Shown piece by piece: positions 1-7,985 of a stretch of DNA of 22,792 nt. The DNA is from a virus. The notes below the pieces were generated by a model. It saw nothing but the letters and a program-made list of their open reading frames with translations. It did not search any database and was not told where the DNA came from. The stretch covers positions 1 to 22,792 of the IMG/VR virus record IMGVR_UViG_3300042881_002637, one strand, 5' to 3'. Numbering within the stretch: the stretch's first letter is position 1; each line of letters opens with the position of its first letter. The position numbers and the translations under genes are program-made.

Positions 1-1970
1 GTTCCAACAAGGGTAGAATCACGGATGATTCCTAGATCCAAAGTACCGCCATCAAGGAACAAGAATGAACCTTCTGCGAATAGGTACCAAGTGAATGAAT
101 CTGCGAACTCGTTTAGAGCAGCGGACGATGATTGTGCGCCAAACACGTTCTGATCTAGTGAAGCACTTAGTGTGACTCCACGAGAAGCAACGTATCCGTC
201 GATTTCTGCGTATGCGTTGAGAGTTGAATCTCCTGGCATTGCCAAAGCAAGGTCAGCAGCCATCGCGTCCTTAACCCATGCTGGGATAATCGCACGAAGT
301 GGTGCATCAGCCTCTAGGCGATGACGTGAACGGTAAGCAGCAGAAGCGCGACCTAGTTGTACTAGGAAGTCACGACCAAATCCGATTAGGGAAGTAGTTG
401 TAACTGCTGTTGAAGCAGTACCAATCTTTGAAAGAAGGTTTTGCTCTGCTTCACGAGCGTGCTGAATCAGACCCAACTCGTTGTGACGAGCGATGAGTTC
501 TGGATAAGCACGAGTCATCAAGTTACCGAACTGTAGTTGCAAAGTTACTGCGTCTGTTGCGACGGTTTGCTCTGCTGCTGCTGAAACGGTGAGGCTTGCT
601 TTAACATCGGTACCAGGTGCTGTATCAACTGCGTTTGTCCACACGCCAACTGCGTTTCCGTATGAGGAAAGCACTGGTGGTGTTACGAAGCGAATACCGC
701 CGCGATCAGCCTGGAAACGAGGAAGAGCATCACGTACTGGACGTGCTGTTGTTCCAAGTCCAAAAATGTCGTATTTGGTCTCGAATGGTGCTGCGTGTCC
801 ACCTGAAGCAACAAGTGCTTCTGGGCTTGTCACAGCGTTGATTTTTGCCCAGTTTGATTCAGCATCTTGTGTAAGAGTGCGGTCTTCTGGGAATGAAGTG
901 GTTACAGAAGCAACAATGTGTTGTTCTCCATCTCCACCGTTTACACGGCGTAGGCCATGTAGACGCTTTGCCATTGCTTCAGCAACAGCGCTCATATCTG
1001 TTAATGGGCTTCCAGCCGTATATCCTGGAATATCTGCACCCGCTGTGATTGCCACAGGAGCGGCAGATGTCCGAGAAGTTGGACGGCGGTCAGCCGGGAC
1101 CTCAATGTTGAGGTTGTCTGCATTTGCAGCGGCGGTCACGGGTGCCTCCATATTTTCTTGAACCAAAGTTGGTTCACTTGCTTGGGTTGATGTTTCTTGA
1201 ATAGATGCTTCTGCACCTTCAACAGTTTCAACAGATGCTTCTGTTGCTACTGGAGCATCTACAACAGTCTCTGCAACTGCTTCGGCAACTGGTGCCTCTG
1301 CTGATGCAACTTCTGCTGTTGGTGCCTCTTCTGTTGCTACTGGTGCTACTGATTCCTCAGCAGCGGCAACAACTGTTTCCTCTACAACAGCAACTGGTGC
1401 TGATGCTTCGGTAGTTTCGGTTTGTGATTCAGTTGAGAACTCTGCGTTCTTTTCCGCTTCGGTAGACGCTTCGGTCATGGTTTCTTCCTCTTTCTTTTTC
1501 TCGTCTTCTTCCTCAGAAGGGGTTTTTTCTTCAGGAGTGACAGGCATCTCTGCTGCCTCTTCCATCTTTTTCTCCTCTTCCACGGGAGCAGGAGTTTCTG
1601 AAACAGGTGCTTCCTCTGTCATTGGTGCTTCCTCTGTCATCGGAGCAACTGGTGCTTCCTCTGCCATTGGAGCATCTTCTGATTTGGACTCCATGTTTTC
1701 TTCCTCTTTTTCGCCATCTTGTCCGTAAACGCGGGTAGCGGCCTCAGAGGCTCGCTGAGCGAGTTCTTGGGCTGCGGCCTCGCGGCGCTTGACTTCGTTT
1801 CTAACTCCATCGAGCATATCGGCAAGCGACGTCATCGCGTCGACTGTTTGCGGGGTAGGATCTTCTTTCTCAACCGTTTCAAATTGCTTCAGGATTGCAC
1901 TCTGAAGTTCAGCAACTTGATCGTCGCCTAACTCTGCGAGTTGGTCCATCTGTTCTTTAATTCGGTCCAC
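1..1970 (-). CDS. Major capsid protein with long acidic N-terminal scaffold-like domain (partial, C-terminus outside window)
   Basis: HK97-type shell protein of actinobacteriophage kind; 656 complete codons are visible and the frame runs off the left edge with no stop. The chosen start is GTG at 1970, preceded at 6 nt by AGGAAGGA (1977-1984); ATG at 1949 is an alternative. Residues 1-85 are helical and charged. Residues about 86-273 are rich in Glu, Ala, Thr and Val with MTEEAP-like repeats, as in an assembly (delta/scaffold) domain. Residues 277-281 (PVTAA) and 307-311 (AITAG) match a motif shared with the other head proteins and may be maturation cleavage sites. The folded capsid part follows, containing PRFQADRGGIRF, AIIPAWVKDAMAADLALAMPGD in outline and, near the edge, a FLFLDGGTLDLG stretch typical of actinophage capsid proteins. 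It lies after the protease gene behind a 173-nt leader, which suggests extra expression. Family assignment is from recognition; the cleavage is inference. Confidence 0.92.
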   Translation of the reverse strand, partial: MDRIKEQMDQLAELGDDQVAELQSAILKQFETVEKEDPTPQTVDAMTSLADMLDGVRNEVKRREAAAQELAQRASEAATRVYGQDGEKEEENMESKSEDAPMAEEAPVAPMTEEAPMTEEAPVSETPAPVEEEKKMEEAAEMPVTPEEKTPSEEEDEKKKEEETMTEASTEAEKNAEFSTESQTETTEASAPVAVVEETVVAAAEESVAPVATEEAPTAEVASAEAPVAEAVAETVVDAPVATEASVETVEGAEASIQETSTQASEPTLVQENMEAPVTAAANADNLNIEVPADRRPTSRTSAAPVAITAGADIPGYTAGSPLTDMSAVAEAMAKRLHGLRRVNGGDGEQHIVASVTTSFPEDRTLTQDAESNWAKINAVTSPEALVASGGHAAPFETKYDIFGLGTTARPVRDALPRFQADRGGIRFVTPPVLSSYGNAVGVWTNAVDTAPGTDVKASLTVSAAAEQTVATDAVTLQLQFGNLMTRAYPELIARHNELGLIQHAREAEQNLLSKIGTASTAVTTTSLIGFGRDFLVQLGRASAAYRSRHRLEADAPLRAIIPAWVKDAMAADLALAMPGDSTLNAYAEIDGYVASRGVTLSASLDQNVFGAQSSSAALNEFADSFTWYLFAEGSFLFLDGGTLDLGIIRDSTLVG
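1606..1667 (-). repeat. Short repeats encoding MTEEAP-type units in the capsid N-terminus
   Basis: Three copies of a 17-nt unit (GGTGCTTCCTCTGTCAT on the plus strand, last copy with one change) lie at 1606-1622, 1624-1640 and 1651-1667. They encode repeated acidic Glu-Glu-Ala-Pro units inside the scaffold-like domain. Copy number could vary by slippage. Confidence 0.75.
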
Positions 1971-2143
1971 GAACTGTCCTTCCTCTGGCCAGTCACGATA
2001 GGTCTATTACCTATCTCGCTAATCAATCGAGGCCGAGGGACTCCGAAACGCTGTGTAGATAGCGTGGAGGCACTCCACCTAATACTGAATACTACATTAC
2101 TTCTAATAGTGTGATTTTTAGTTTTGTACGATTTTTTGACAGA
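1971..2143 (-). promoter_or_regulatory. Leader/intergenic region upstream of the capsid gene with two hairpins
   Basis: This is the only long gap within the leftward gene series. Read on the minus strand it holds a hairpin with stem GTGGAG/CTCCAC and loop TGC (2064-2078). A second, perfect 7-bp stem GATAGGT/ACCTATC with a 5-nt loop (1997-2015) ends 12 nt before the Shine-Dalgarno sequence. A TAGTAT hexamer (2089-2094) matches the -10 box of the early promoters on the right, but no good -35 lies 17 nt before it. I see no open frame. It may give the capsid gene its own promoter or a stabilising mRNA leader; which of these is unknown. Confidence 0.45.
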
Positions 2144-5100
2144 CTAGGTAAGTAAGCGAAGCAACTTAGCCATCTGGCTAGAAATCTCTGATTGGCTGTA
2201 GTAGTCCCCGCCAGACATAAAGGTGTTCAAATCCTTTGTGGCAACAGCGGCGTCTTCCTTACCAATCTTGGCCTCTACCCGTGTAATCATGTCATCCATA
2301 AGTTGTTGTAGCGCAGGAGGGATATCGCTAAAACGAATCTTTTGGGCGTCCTGACCAAAGGCAAAGGGAAGGTTAGCAATAACCTTTCCAAGTTCACCAG
2401 CACTACTTCTGACATTCTCTAAAGATTCAGCATTTAGTGCTCCAGTGTCCAAGCGGTCAATAATGCCTAGAAGGTCACCCGCTGCCTTGGCTGCGCCAGC
2501 GTAATTTCCAGCATTATCTAGATTTTCTGCTTGTTCAATCTTTTTTAGAGCAGCATCTGCGCCAGAATCACCTAAGTCCAGTTTCAACCGGGCAAGAACT
2601 TGTCGAAACTTTCCTTCCGCATCGCGGGGTTGGGTTTTAGGTGTGTATTTGGCACGTTCTGCATCTGCTTGTTTCTTGCCCTTAACTTCTTTTTTTAGTA
2701 AATCAAGTTCCTCGTCAGTCAAACCTTCAAGGTCTTTTTCACTAATTTCAGCAGCAGCCACAACTGTTTTAAGTGCTTCAATTTTGGCTCTCATACTGGC
2801 AATTAAGGTGTCTGAAGTATCAGATGCTTCTTTCCAGTTTTCTGGAATTAAGTCTGTCTTCTCAAGTTGGCGGGCACGCTTTACGATGTGGCGACGAACT
2901 AGTCCACGTTTTCCTGGCTTTGAACGTCCGTATGCCTGAACAGCATTTCTTAAGTCAGAAACATTTCTGATTGGAAATGAGCCATCTGGAAGTGCTTTCT
3001 TTTCGCCAGCAAGTTTTTCACGCATCTTGCGGGAAATCACTGCTAATTCAGTATCAGCATCTTCTAGTGTCTGAAGCATATAAGCGCTGTCAGCATTTTT
3101 TGTTTCTGCAATTCTGCTTGAAAGTTCTGAAGCCTTGATAGCAGCAGTCACTGCTTCAATGCGGGACTTAGCATCTTGTGCAGCAGCAACCATTGGTGCT
3201 TCAAGTTTGTCAATACGCTCATTTAATTCACGTAGTGGGTCATGCTTGAGTTGAGCAAGAACATTTGCACCAGCAGCAACAAGAGCCATAACCTGACCTG
3301 ATGCAACACGAGCACGAGCAATTGGGAAGCCAGGAACGTTTACTTGGCAAACTGCTACAAGTTCAAGTGAACCCTTGATTGGGCGCCAGTCACCAGACGG
3401 TGCTGAAGCACGAAGGGAACGAATCTGTTCTGGAGTTGTTCCAGGGCGAAGTGCTCCTGAGACCCAGATGCCATAAGCATCTTCTCCTGCGTGAACATCT
3501 GCGATAGCAGACGCTGTGTCGTCATAGTGACGAACTGCTTCTGAAGCACTGGCTTCTAGAGAAGCGTGTCCTCCAGCCAATGTTAATTGTCCAACTGGAA
3601 CATCGACACTTTCCTCAGTACGAACTACGCCAGTATGAAAATAGGCATAGTTACTCTTACTGCGTGGTGGTCGTGTTCCAAAAGACATTCCAATATGGTC
3701 AACGTGCCAAGCGGCAATATGACCAAAAACTTTTCCTTCATCAGTTACCGTCAGAGCGGTTGGCTTATTTAAGCCAGGGTTATCAAACCACTCTTTAGGC
3801 GGATGTACTGGAATAGCACCAGCAACAATTCCGCAAGCGACGAGTGCTGATGCGTCTAAAGGATTTACACCCTCGACATACACTCCGTCAGAAATCACTT
3901 CTTCCTCCTGGTCTCTCCCACTTTGTTCAACGAGTTCAATAGTGCACTCTTGATAAGCGGGCTTAGCGACAAGCGTTACAGCCATAACTCTTGCCTTTGT
4001 TATCTTCATTTTACCTGCTCCGACCTTACCGTCGGATTCTTTTTCTGAAGCATTTGTTTCTTCATCTGCTTCAAACATATCTAAGTCAGCAGAAACTCCA
4101 CGGATAAAGCCTCCACGAACAAGTCTTTCCGCTTCTTTTCCGTACTCACCAGTGTCAAAATAGCCATAGGCATTTCCTATGCCATTTTCTACTCTTTCCA
4201 TCTTGGTAATTTTTCCTATAACAACTGATCCGGAATGGCCTTCGCCAGTCTTGATTTGCCATAAGAAAGGTAGTGGTAGTTCTCTCATCAAAATAGCCCC
4301 TGGCACAAACTTACGTCCATCACCAGACTCGATGGCCTCAGGGATAACCAAAGGAATATAGAACTGTGCGCCAACTCCAGGCTCTTCCATAGAAGCACCA
4401 GCAGTCAAAACACGATTCTTAGCGTCAGCGATTCTTGCTTTCATAATTACTGAAGCAAGAACTGCCTCTGATGGAATAACAAAATCATTACTAAAAGTAT
4501 TTTTTGCTTTTCCTTTTTTACCAAACAGTTGACGATGCTCTTTATCGCCTGTCCACATACCTGTGGCTTCTTTATGGCGTAAGGCGCAATAGCCCTTAGA
4601 ACGAGGTCCCATATATTTAGAAAGTTGACGAACACAGCGTGTCCAGTCTCCTGGAGTATTCCAACGAATCTTTGCTGCGCCTTTTCCATATAACCAGTAG
4701 CGACGAAGTTTTTCAGCGTTGCCACGGTTTCTATCAGCACCACCTGCTGCCATCAAAGCAATGATTCTTGAATCAATATTGCTGATAGAGGCAGTTGCTG
4801 GTTTTACAGAATCAATTTGGTCTAATACCAAAGCAAGGTTGTCATCATCTAAAACAATAACTGGTGGGGGAGTAGGACTATTTAGGTCGTTAAGAATTTG
4901 CTCATCTTTTTCCCACTTGCCTGGTTTACGCTTATAAGTCATTGGAGTAGTTGTTTTATTAGTAGCAGGTACTAATGAAACTAATTCCATAACAGCCTGA
5001 GGGTCATCTGGAGAAACAATCGCCATATAAAGAGGAGGAACATCAGATGTTTCTGGGTTTAGTTCTACCTCTTTAGATTCAGCAGCAGAAGTAAAACCTT

Positions 5101-6889
5101 TTGGCGGCTGAGTCAGCCAAGATGCTGGGGTAAGACCTGGAGATGGTTTCAAATCTTTTTTTGGCTTATACGCTTCTACATCAGAAGGTTTTACAGGTGT
5201 TCTAGAAATATCAGGGCGATACCACATCGCGTTTGGATAACTTACAGTTCCATCTTTATTTACAACTTTTTTCTCTAAAAATTCTCGTAAAGATGGGTCG
5301 TTATATGCATTAGGAGTTTTACGTTGCTCTGTTGGTGGAGTCGGTGAGGAAGCAGGAACTTCTGCTGCTTGTTGTCTAAGGTCTACTGCCCAGGGAGAGA
5401 AATCACTAAGAATTGTTTTCACTTGATTTACCTGCAACTGTGGAAGTTTTGCTGTAAGAGTTGCTGCTGGTCTATCAATAGGAGTGCGAGGCTCTCCAAG
5501 AATATTTTTAGTTAACTGCTTAGTTGAAACAGCAGACTGAACCTGAGGCATTGGTTTGAAAGTGTCTACTGACTCTGTTGTATTAGCAGGTACATCTACA
5601 TAACTACCATTTGTAAGTTTTACTTTTACGCTTTGACTTTCTGGATTTATTGACTCGATAGTTCCCGTGTATTCAGGGTTTCCACCAATAACAACTTTTC
5701 CACCAGCCTTAGCAAACTTGCCCATTTTGTCACGAACCTGACCACGAGCCTTTTCTGAGCGCTCTTCTGGGGTGTAGTTTCCATCTTGATTTGTTGGTGC
5801 GCCACTTGATGGTGCTTCACCTGCGGCAGTTAGTGAATCATCTACTTCTGAATATTCTTCATACTCACTATAATCAGTTTCATCGTATTCAACTTCATCT
5901 ACTAAATCCCAATCAACGCCGTCCATTTCATCAACAAATAGTTGAGACTCTTCTGGCTCAATTTGAGAAACATAAACTGCTTTGAAAGGGTCTGCTTCAA
6001 ACAGACCAGAAATAATTACTGCTGTTTTGGAATCTATAGGCAAGTGTAGTTTTGCTACATTGTCGTAAGCATCGTCAAGAGACTTATCGTAAGTTTCAAA
6101 GTCGTGATTTACATTTCCTAAATCTTCCCACATAGCATCGTCCCAAACAAAGACAGAGCCATCTGGATTTACTTTATAGAGACGGTCAATTCCTGAACCA
6201 TCTAAACGAACACGCATATAAAACTGAGGTGCCATTTCTTCTGGCATAACTTCTGCTTCAATAAATGAATTAAGGTCAACTGACTCTGGCTTAGCGTAGT
6301 CAGACATAACGTATTCAAAAGAGGCAGTAATAGAGTTAGACTGGGCTTTTCTATTTTCACGATTTACGATTGCTGTAGCCCAAGACTTGGCAGCATCTCC
6401 GCCCCACAGTGCCCAAGCGATACGTCCGTTGCTTGGATAATTGTCTTGTCCAGGCTTGTAGCCTTTGCCTTTTTTGTCTACTTCATGGCGTGGAAAATAT
6501 TTAGCAATATGACGAATTTTACGAATACCAATTTGTCCACCACGAGCGAGAGTGCGAGCAGTGTTTAGACCGACTGGAGTTCCGCCACGCTTTTCTTCCT
6601 TACGCCATTCCAATGCTCGTTTTGCTTCGGCCTGAACTGATTTAGGAATTGTGTATAAGCGGTCATTGTTAGAGAAAACTTTAATATCAAGGTCTGTCGT
6701 AGCAGCAACAGCAAGTTCAAAAGGAATAGAAGATTCTGGTTTTGTTTGGTCGCCATCAGGCACAAAAGAAGCAACCATAGATTCGGCATCTCCTACCGAA
6801 CATACAAGTTTCTTTTGCTCGTCAATAATAACGGCTTTGTTGTCGGCAACAAATAAAACTTCGTCACCATTGCGACCAATAAACTGCAC
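2144..6889 (-). CDS. Prohead (capsid maturation) protease embedded in a 1581-aa multi-domain protein
   Basis: Serine protease of the HK97 prohead type (U35-like), expected to cleave head proteins during assembly. The protease core is about residues 830-985: His885 in GEGHSGS and Ser933 in RGVSAD are 48 apart, as in the family, followed by a VTLVAKPAYQ strand; the third catalytic residue is not assigned. Flanking modules known from actinophage head proteins are: about 78-175 (RGGTPVGLNTARTLARGG, small helical); 385-438 (RDKMGKFAKAGG beta module); 713-790 (RRYWLYGKGAAKIRW, CVRQLSKY); 1020-1200 (NYAYFHTG, HYDDTASAIADVHAGEDAYG); 1298-1352 (LPDGSFPIRNVSDLRNA); and 1418-1581 (RDAEGKF to YYSQSEISSQMAKLLRLLT). 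TAA-type motifs at 186, 352 and 827 lie between modules and suggest self-processing. The GTG start at 6889 follows GGAG. It is several times longer than a usual protease (about 200-250 aa). Confidence 0.93.
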   Translation of the reverse strand: MQFIGRNGDEVLFVADNKAVIIDEQKKLVCSVGDAESMVASFVPDGDQTKPESSIPFELAVAATTDLDIKVFSNNDRLYTIPKSVQAEAKRALEWRKEEKRGGTPVGLNTARTLARGGQIGIRKIRHIAKYFPRHEVDKKGKGYKPGQDNYPSNGRIAWALWGGDAAKSWATAIVNRENRKAQSNSITASFEYVMSDYAKPESVDLNSFIEAEVMPEEMAPQFYMRVRLDGSGIDRLYKVNPDGSVFVWDDAMWEDLGNVNHDFETYDKSLDDAYDNVAKLHLPIDSKTAVIISGLFEADPFKAVYVSQIEPEESQLFVDEMDGVDWDLVDEVEYDETDYSEYEEYSEVDDSLTAAGEAPSSGAPTNQDGNYTPEERSEKARGQVRDKMGKFAKAGGKVVIGGNPEYTGTIESINPESQSVKVKLTNGSYVDVPANTTESVDTFKPMPQVQSAVSTKQLTKNILGEPRTPIDRPAATLTAKLPQLQVNQVKTILSDFSPWAVDLRQQAAEVPASSPTPPTEQRKTPNAYNDPSLREFLEKKVVNKDGTVSYPNAMWYRPDISRTPVKPSDVEAYKPKKDLKPSPGLTPASWLTQPPKGFTSAAESKEVELNPETSDVPPLYMAIVSPDDPQAVMELVSLVPATNKTTTPMTYKRKPGKWEKDEQILNDLNSPTPPPVIVLDDDNLALVLDQIDSVKPATASISNIDSRIIALMAAGGADRNRGNAEKLRRYWLYGKGAAKIRWNTPGDWTRCVRQLSKYMGPRSKGYCALRHKEATGMWTGDKEHRQLFGKKGKAKNTFSNDFVIPSEAVLASVIMKARIADAKNRVLTAGASMEEPGVGAQFYIPLVIPEAIESGDGRKFVPGAILMRELPLPFLWQIKTGEGHSGSVVIGKITKMERVENGIGNAYGYFDTGEYGKEAERLVRGGFIRGVSADLDMFEADEETNASEKESDGKVGAGKMKITKARVMAVTLVAKPAYQECTIELVEQSGRDQEEEVISDGVYVEGVNPLDASALVACGIVAGAIPVHPPKEWFDNPGLNKPTALTVTDEGKVFGHIAAWHVDHIGMSFGTRPPRSKSNYAYFHTGVVRTEESVDVPVGQLTLAGGHASLEASASEAVRHYDDTASAIADVHAGEDAYGIWVSGALRPGTTPEQIRSLRASAPSGDWRPIKGSLELVAVCQVNVPGFPIARARVASGQVMALVAAGANVLAQLKHDPLRELNERIDKLEAPMVAAAQDAKSRIEAVTAAIKASELSSRIAETKNADSAYMLQTLEDADTELAVISRKMREKLAGEKKALPDGSFPIRNVSDLRNAVQAYGRSKPGKRGLVRRHIVKRARQLEKTDLIPENWKEASDTSDTLIASMRAKIEALKTVVAAAEISEKDLEGLTDEELDLLKKEVKGKKQADAERAKYTPKTQPRDAEGKFRQVLARLKLDLGDSGADAALKKIEQAENLDNAGNYAGAAKAAGDLLGIIDRLDTGALNAESLENVRSSAGELGKVIANLPFAFGQDAQKIRFSDIPPALQQLMDDMITRVEAKIGKEDAAVATKDLNTFMSGGDYYSQSEISSQMAKLLRLLT

Positions 6890-6892
6890 TTT

Positions 6893-7195
6893 TTACTCCG
6901 TCTCTTCAAGTTCTGTAGACTCGTACTTTAAGACATCTTCTATTGAAATAGCATAATCTTCAGCATCTGCTTTATCATAGAGTTCTATAAAGGCGGGGTT
7001 TACATTAAAGTCAATTAAACCATCTAAATCAAACTCCCATTCATCTTCTTCTGTTATTTCTTTCCACTGTCCTTCATCTCTATAAAACAGTTCGTTACCT
7101 GGCTCATAGTAAAGAACAAAAACTGCGTCTTTTTCTGGATCACATAAAACATACAAGTCTTCTGGAAACTCTGGATTTTCAGGTCTAAAAGCCAT
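6893..7195 (-). CDS. Small acidic protein of unknown function (100 aa)
   Basis: Not recognised. The protein is strongly acidic, with no Cys cluster beyond a single Cys, no signal peptide and no membrane segment. The middle (VFVLYYEPGNELFYRDEGQW) looks like beta strands and the C-terminus is a Glu/Asp-rich helix. The ATG at 7195 follows a strong AAAGGAG sequence and begins 2 nt after the stop of the CGNC gene. Its own stop is 3 nt before the start of the protease gene, so the three are almost certainly co-translated. The position suggests a small head accessory or assembly protein, which is inference from context only. Confidence 0.85.
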   Translation of the reverse strand: MAFRPENPEFPEDLYVLCDPEKDAVFVLYYEPGNELFYRDEGQWKEITEEDEWEFDLDGLIDFNVNPAFIELYDKADAEDYAISIEDVLKYESTELEETE

Positions 7196-7197
7196 TT

Positions 7198-7983
7198 TTA
7201 TTGCTCCTTTGCTTTACTATCATCAATAGGTCCACCTGCCACCCAAGCGCGACAAGTTCTAGCAGACGCACATTTGAAATCGAACGCTTCGCAGTATCCA
7301 AGTTCTCCAGCCTCGTCTATTGCATCAAACTCATCGGACTGATTTTCTCCAGTCAATCCTTGAGAGATGCAATCCTTCATTGATGATGTGACTACGAAAA
7401 CAGCGCAATTACCACAGCGCTGTTGCTTTGCAGTTTGCACATCTACGCCCCACTCAGATCCCAGTGCTTGCCAATACTCGTCGTTTGGCTCGTCTGGATT
7501 TAGTGGACCATACATAGCAGTGTCAATAGCGTTTTTACGGTTTTTTAGATTAAGAGCAATGTCTTGGGTTGCTGGAGGACATTCAGACACGGCGGCAGTT
7601 ATTGGTTTTAGTTCTTTTGCTGGATCATAAAATTTTGCTTCTTCTTCGTCAGAATAATCATCTCGAAGGTCTTGTTTTGCTAGTTCTAAAGCATCATCAA
7701 AACTATCGTATGGCTCATCTTCTTCTTCATAATAATTAATCATCATATTATACGAAACAATGTCTAAAATTTCTATAGCAATAGGTTTTTCTAACTCTTC
7801 TGTTTGCTTAATAGCATTAATTCTTGCTGATATTGCTCCTAAGAAATTTTCTATAACAATTTCTCTAGTTCCCACAGGGAAGCCAACACTGGTCTTTTTA
7901 CCATCCGTGACAACAACAAATGCAATAGGCTCTTTAGAATCGTCCATCTGAGCAGAGTAATAAACTCTATAATAAGACTTCAT
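7198..7983 (-). CDS. CGNC cysteine-cluster head-region protein (261 aa)
   Basis: N-terminal part about 1-110 is an alpha/beta domain (KSYYRVYYSAQMDDSK start, then acidic helices). PITAA at 127-131 (7591-7605) separates it from a C-terminal region with at least six cysteines: RCGNC (Cys190, Cys193), a Cys in MKDCISQG, GYCEAFDFKC and ARTCRAW. This CGNC cluster is also found in the protein downstream of the portal. It resembles metal- or iron-sulfur-binding (HiPIP-like or zinc ribbon) clusters seen in actinophage head-region proteins; no ligand can be assigned. The ATG at 7983 follows AAGGGG and starts 2 nt after the stop of the giant gene. A structural or assembly role is inferred from position. 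Confidence 0.87.
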   Translation of the reverse strand: MKSYYRVYYSAQMDDSKEPIAFVVVTDGKKTSVGFPVGTREIVIENFLGAISARINAIKQTEELEKPIAIEILDIVSYNMMINYYEEEDEPYDSFDDALELAKQDLRDDYSDEEEAKFYDPAKELKPITAAVSECPPATQDIALNLKNRKNAIDTAMYGPLNPDEPNDEYWQALGSEWGVDVQTAKQQRCGNCAVFVVTSSMKDCISQGLTGENQSDEFDAIDEAGELGYCEAFDFKCASARTCRAWVAGGPIDDSKAKEQ

Positions 7984-7985
7984 CT

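Noticed and set aside
589-1161. Plus-strand frame of 190 codons over the capsid gene
   Set aside because: It is antisense to a well-supported capsid frame, its composition is Ser/Ala/Arg-rich as expected of a complement, and it has no ribosome binding site.
1205-1728. Low-complexity plus-strand frames (Leu/Gln-rich and Ser-rich)
   Set aside because: They are complements of the Glu/Ala/Thr repeat tract of the capsid scaffold region.
2136-2141. TTGACA on the plus strand in the capsid leader
   Set aside because: No -10 box at 16-18 nt, and it would read into the antisense of the protease gene.
3140-3151. Another TAA-type motif (VTAA, residue 1247) in the protease protein
   Set aside because: It lies inside a predicted long helix (EAVTAAIKAS), not at a domain border, so I did not count it as a cleavage candidate.
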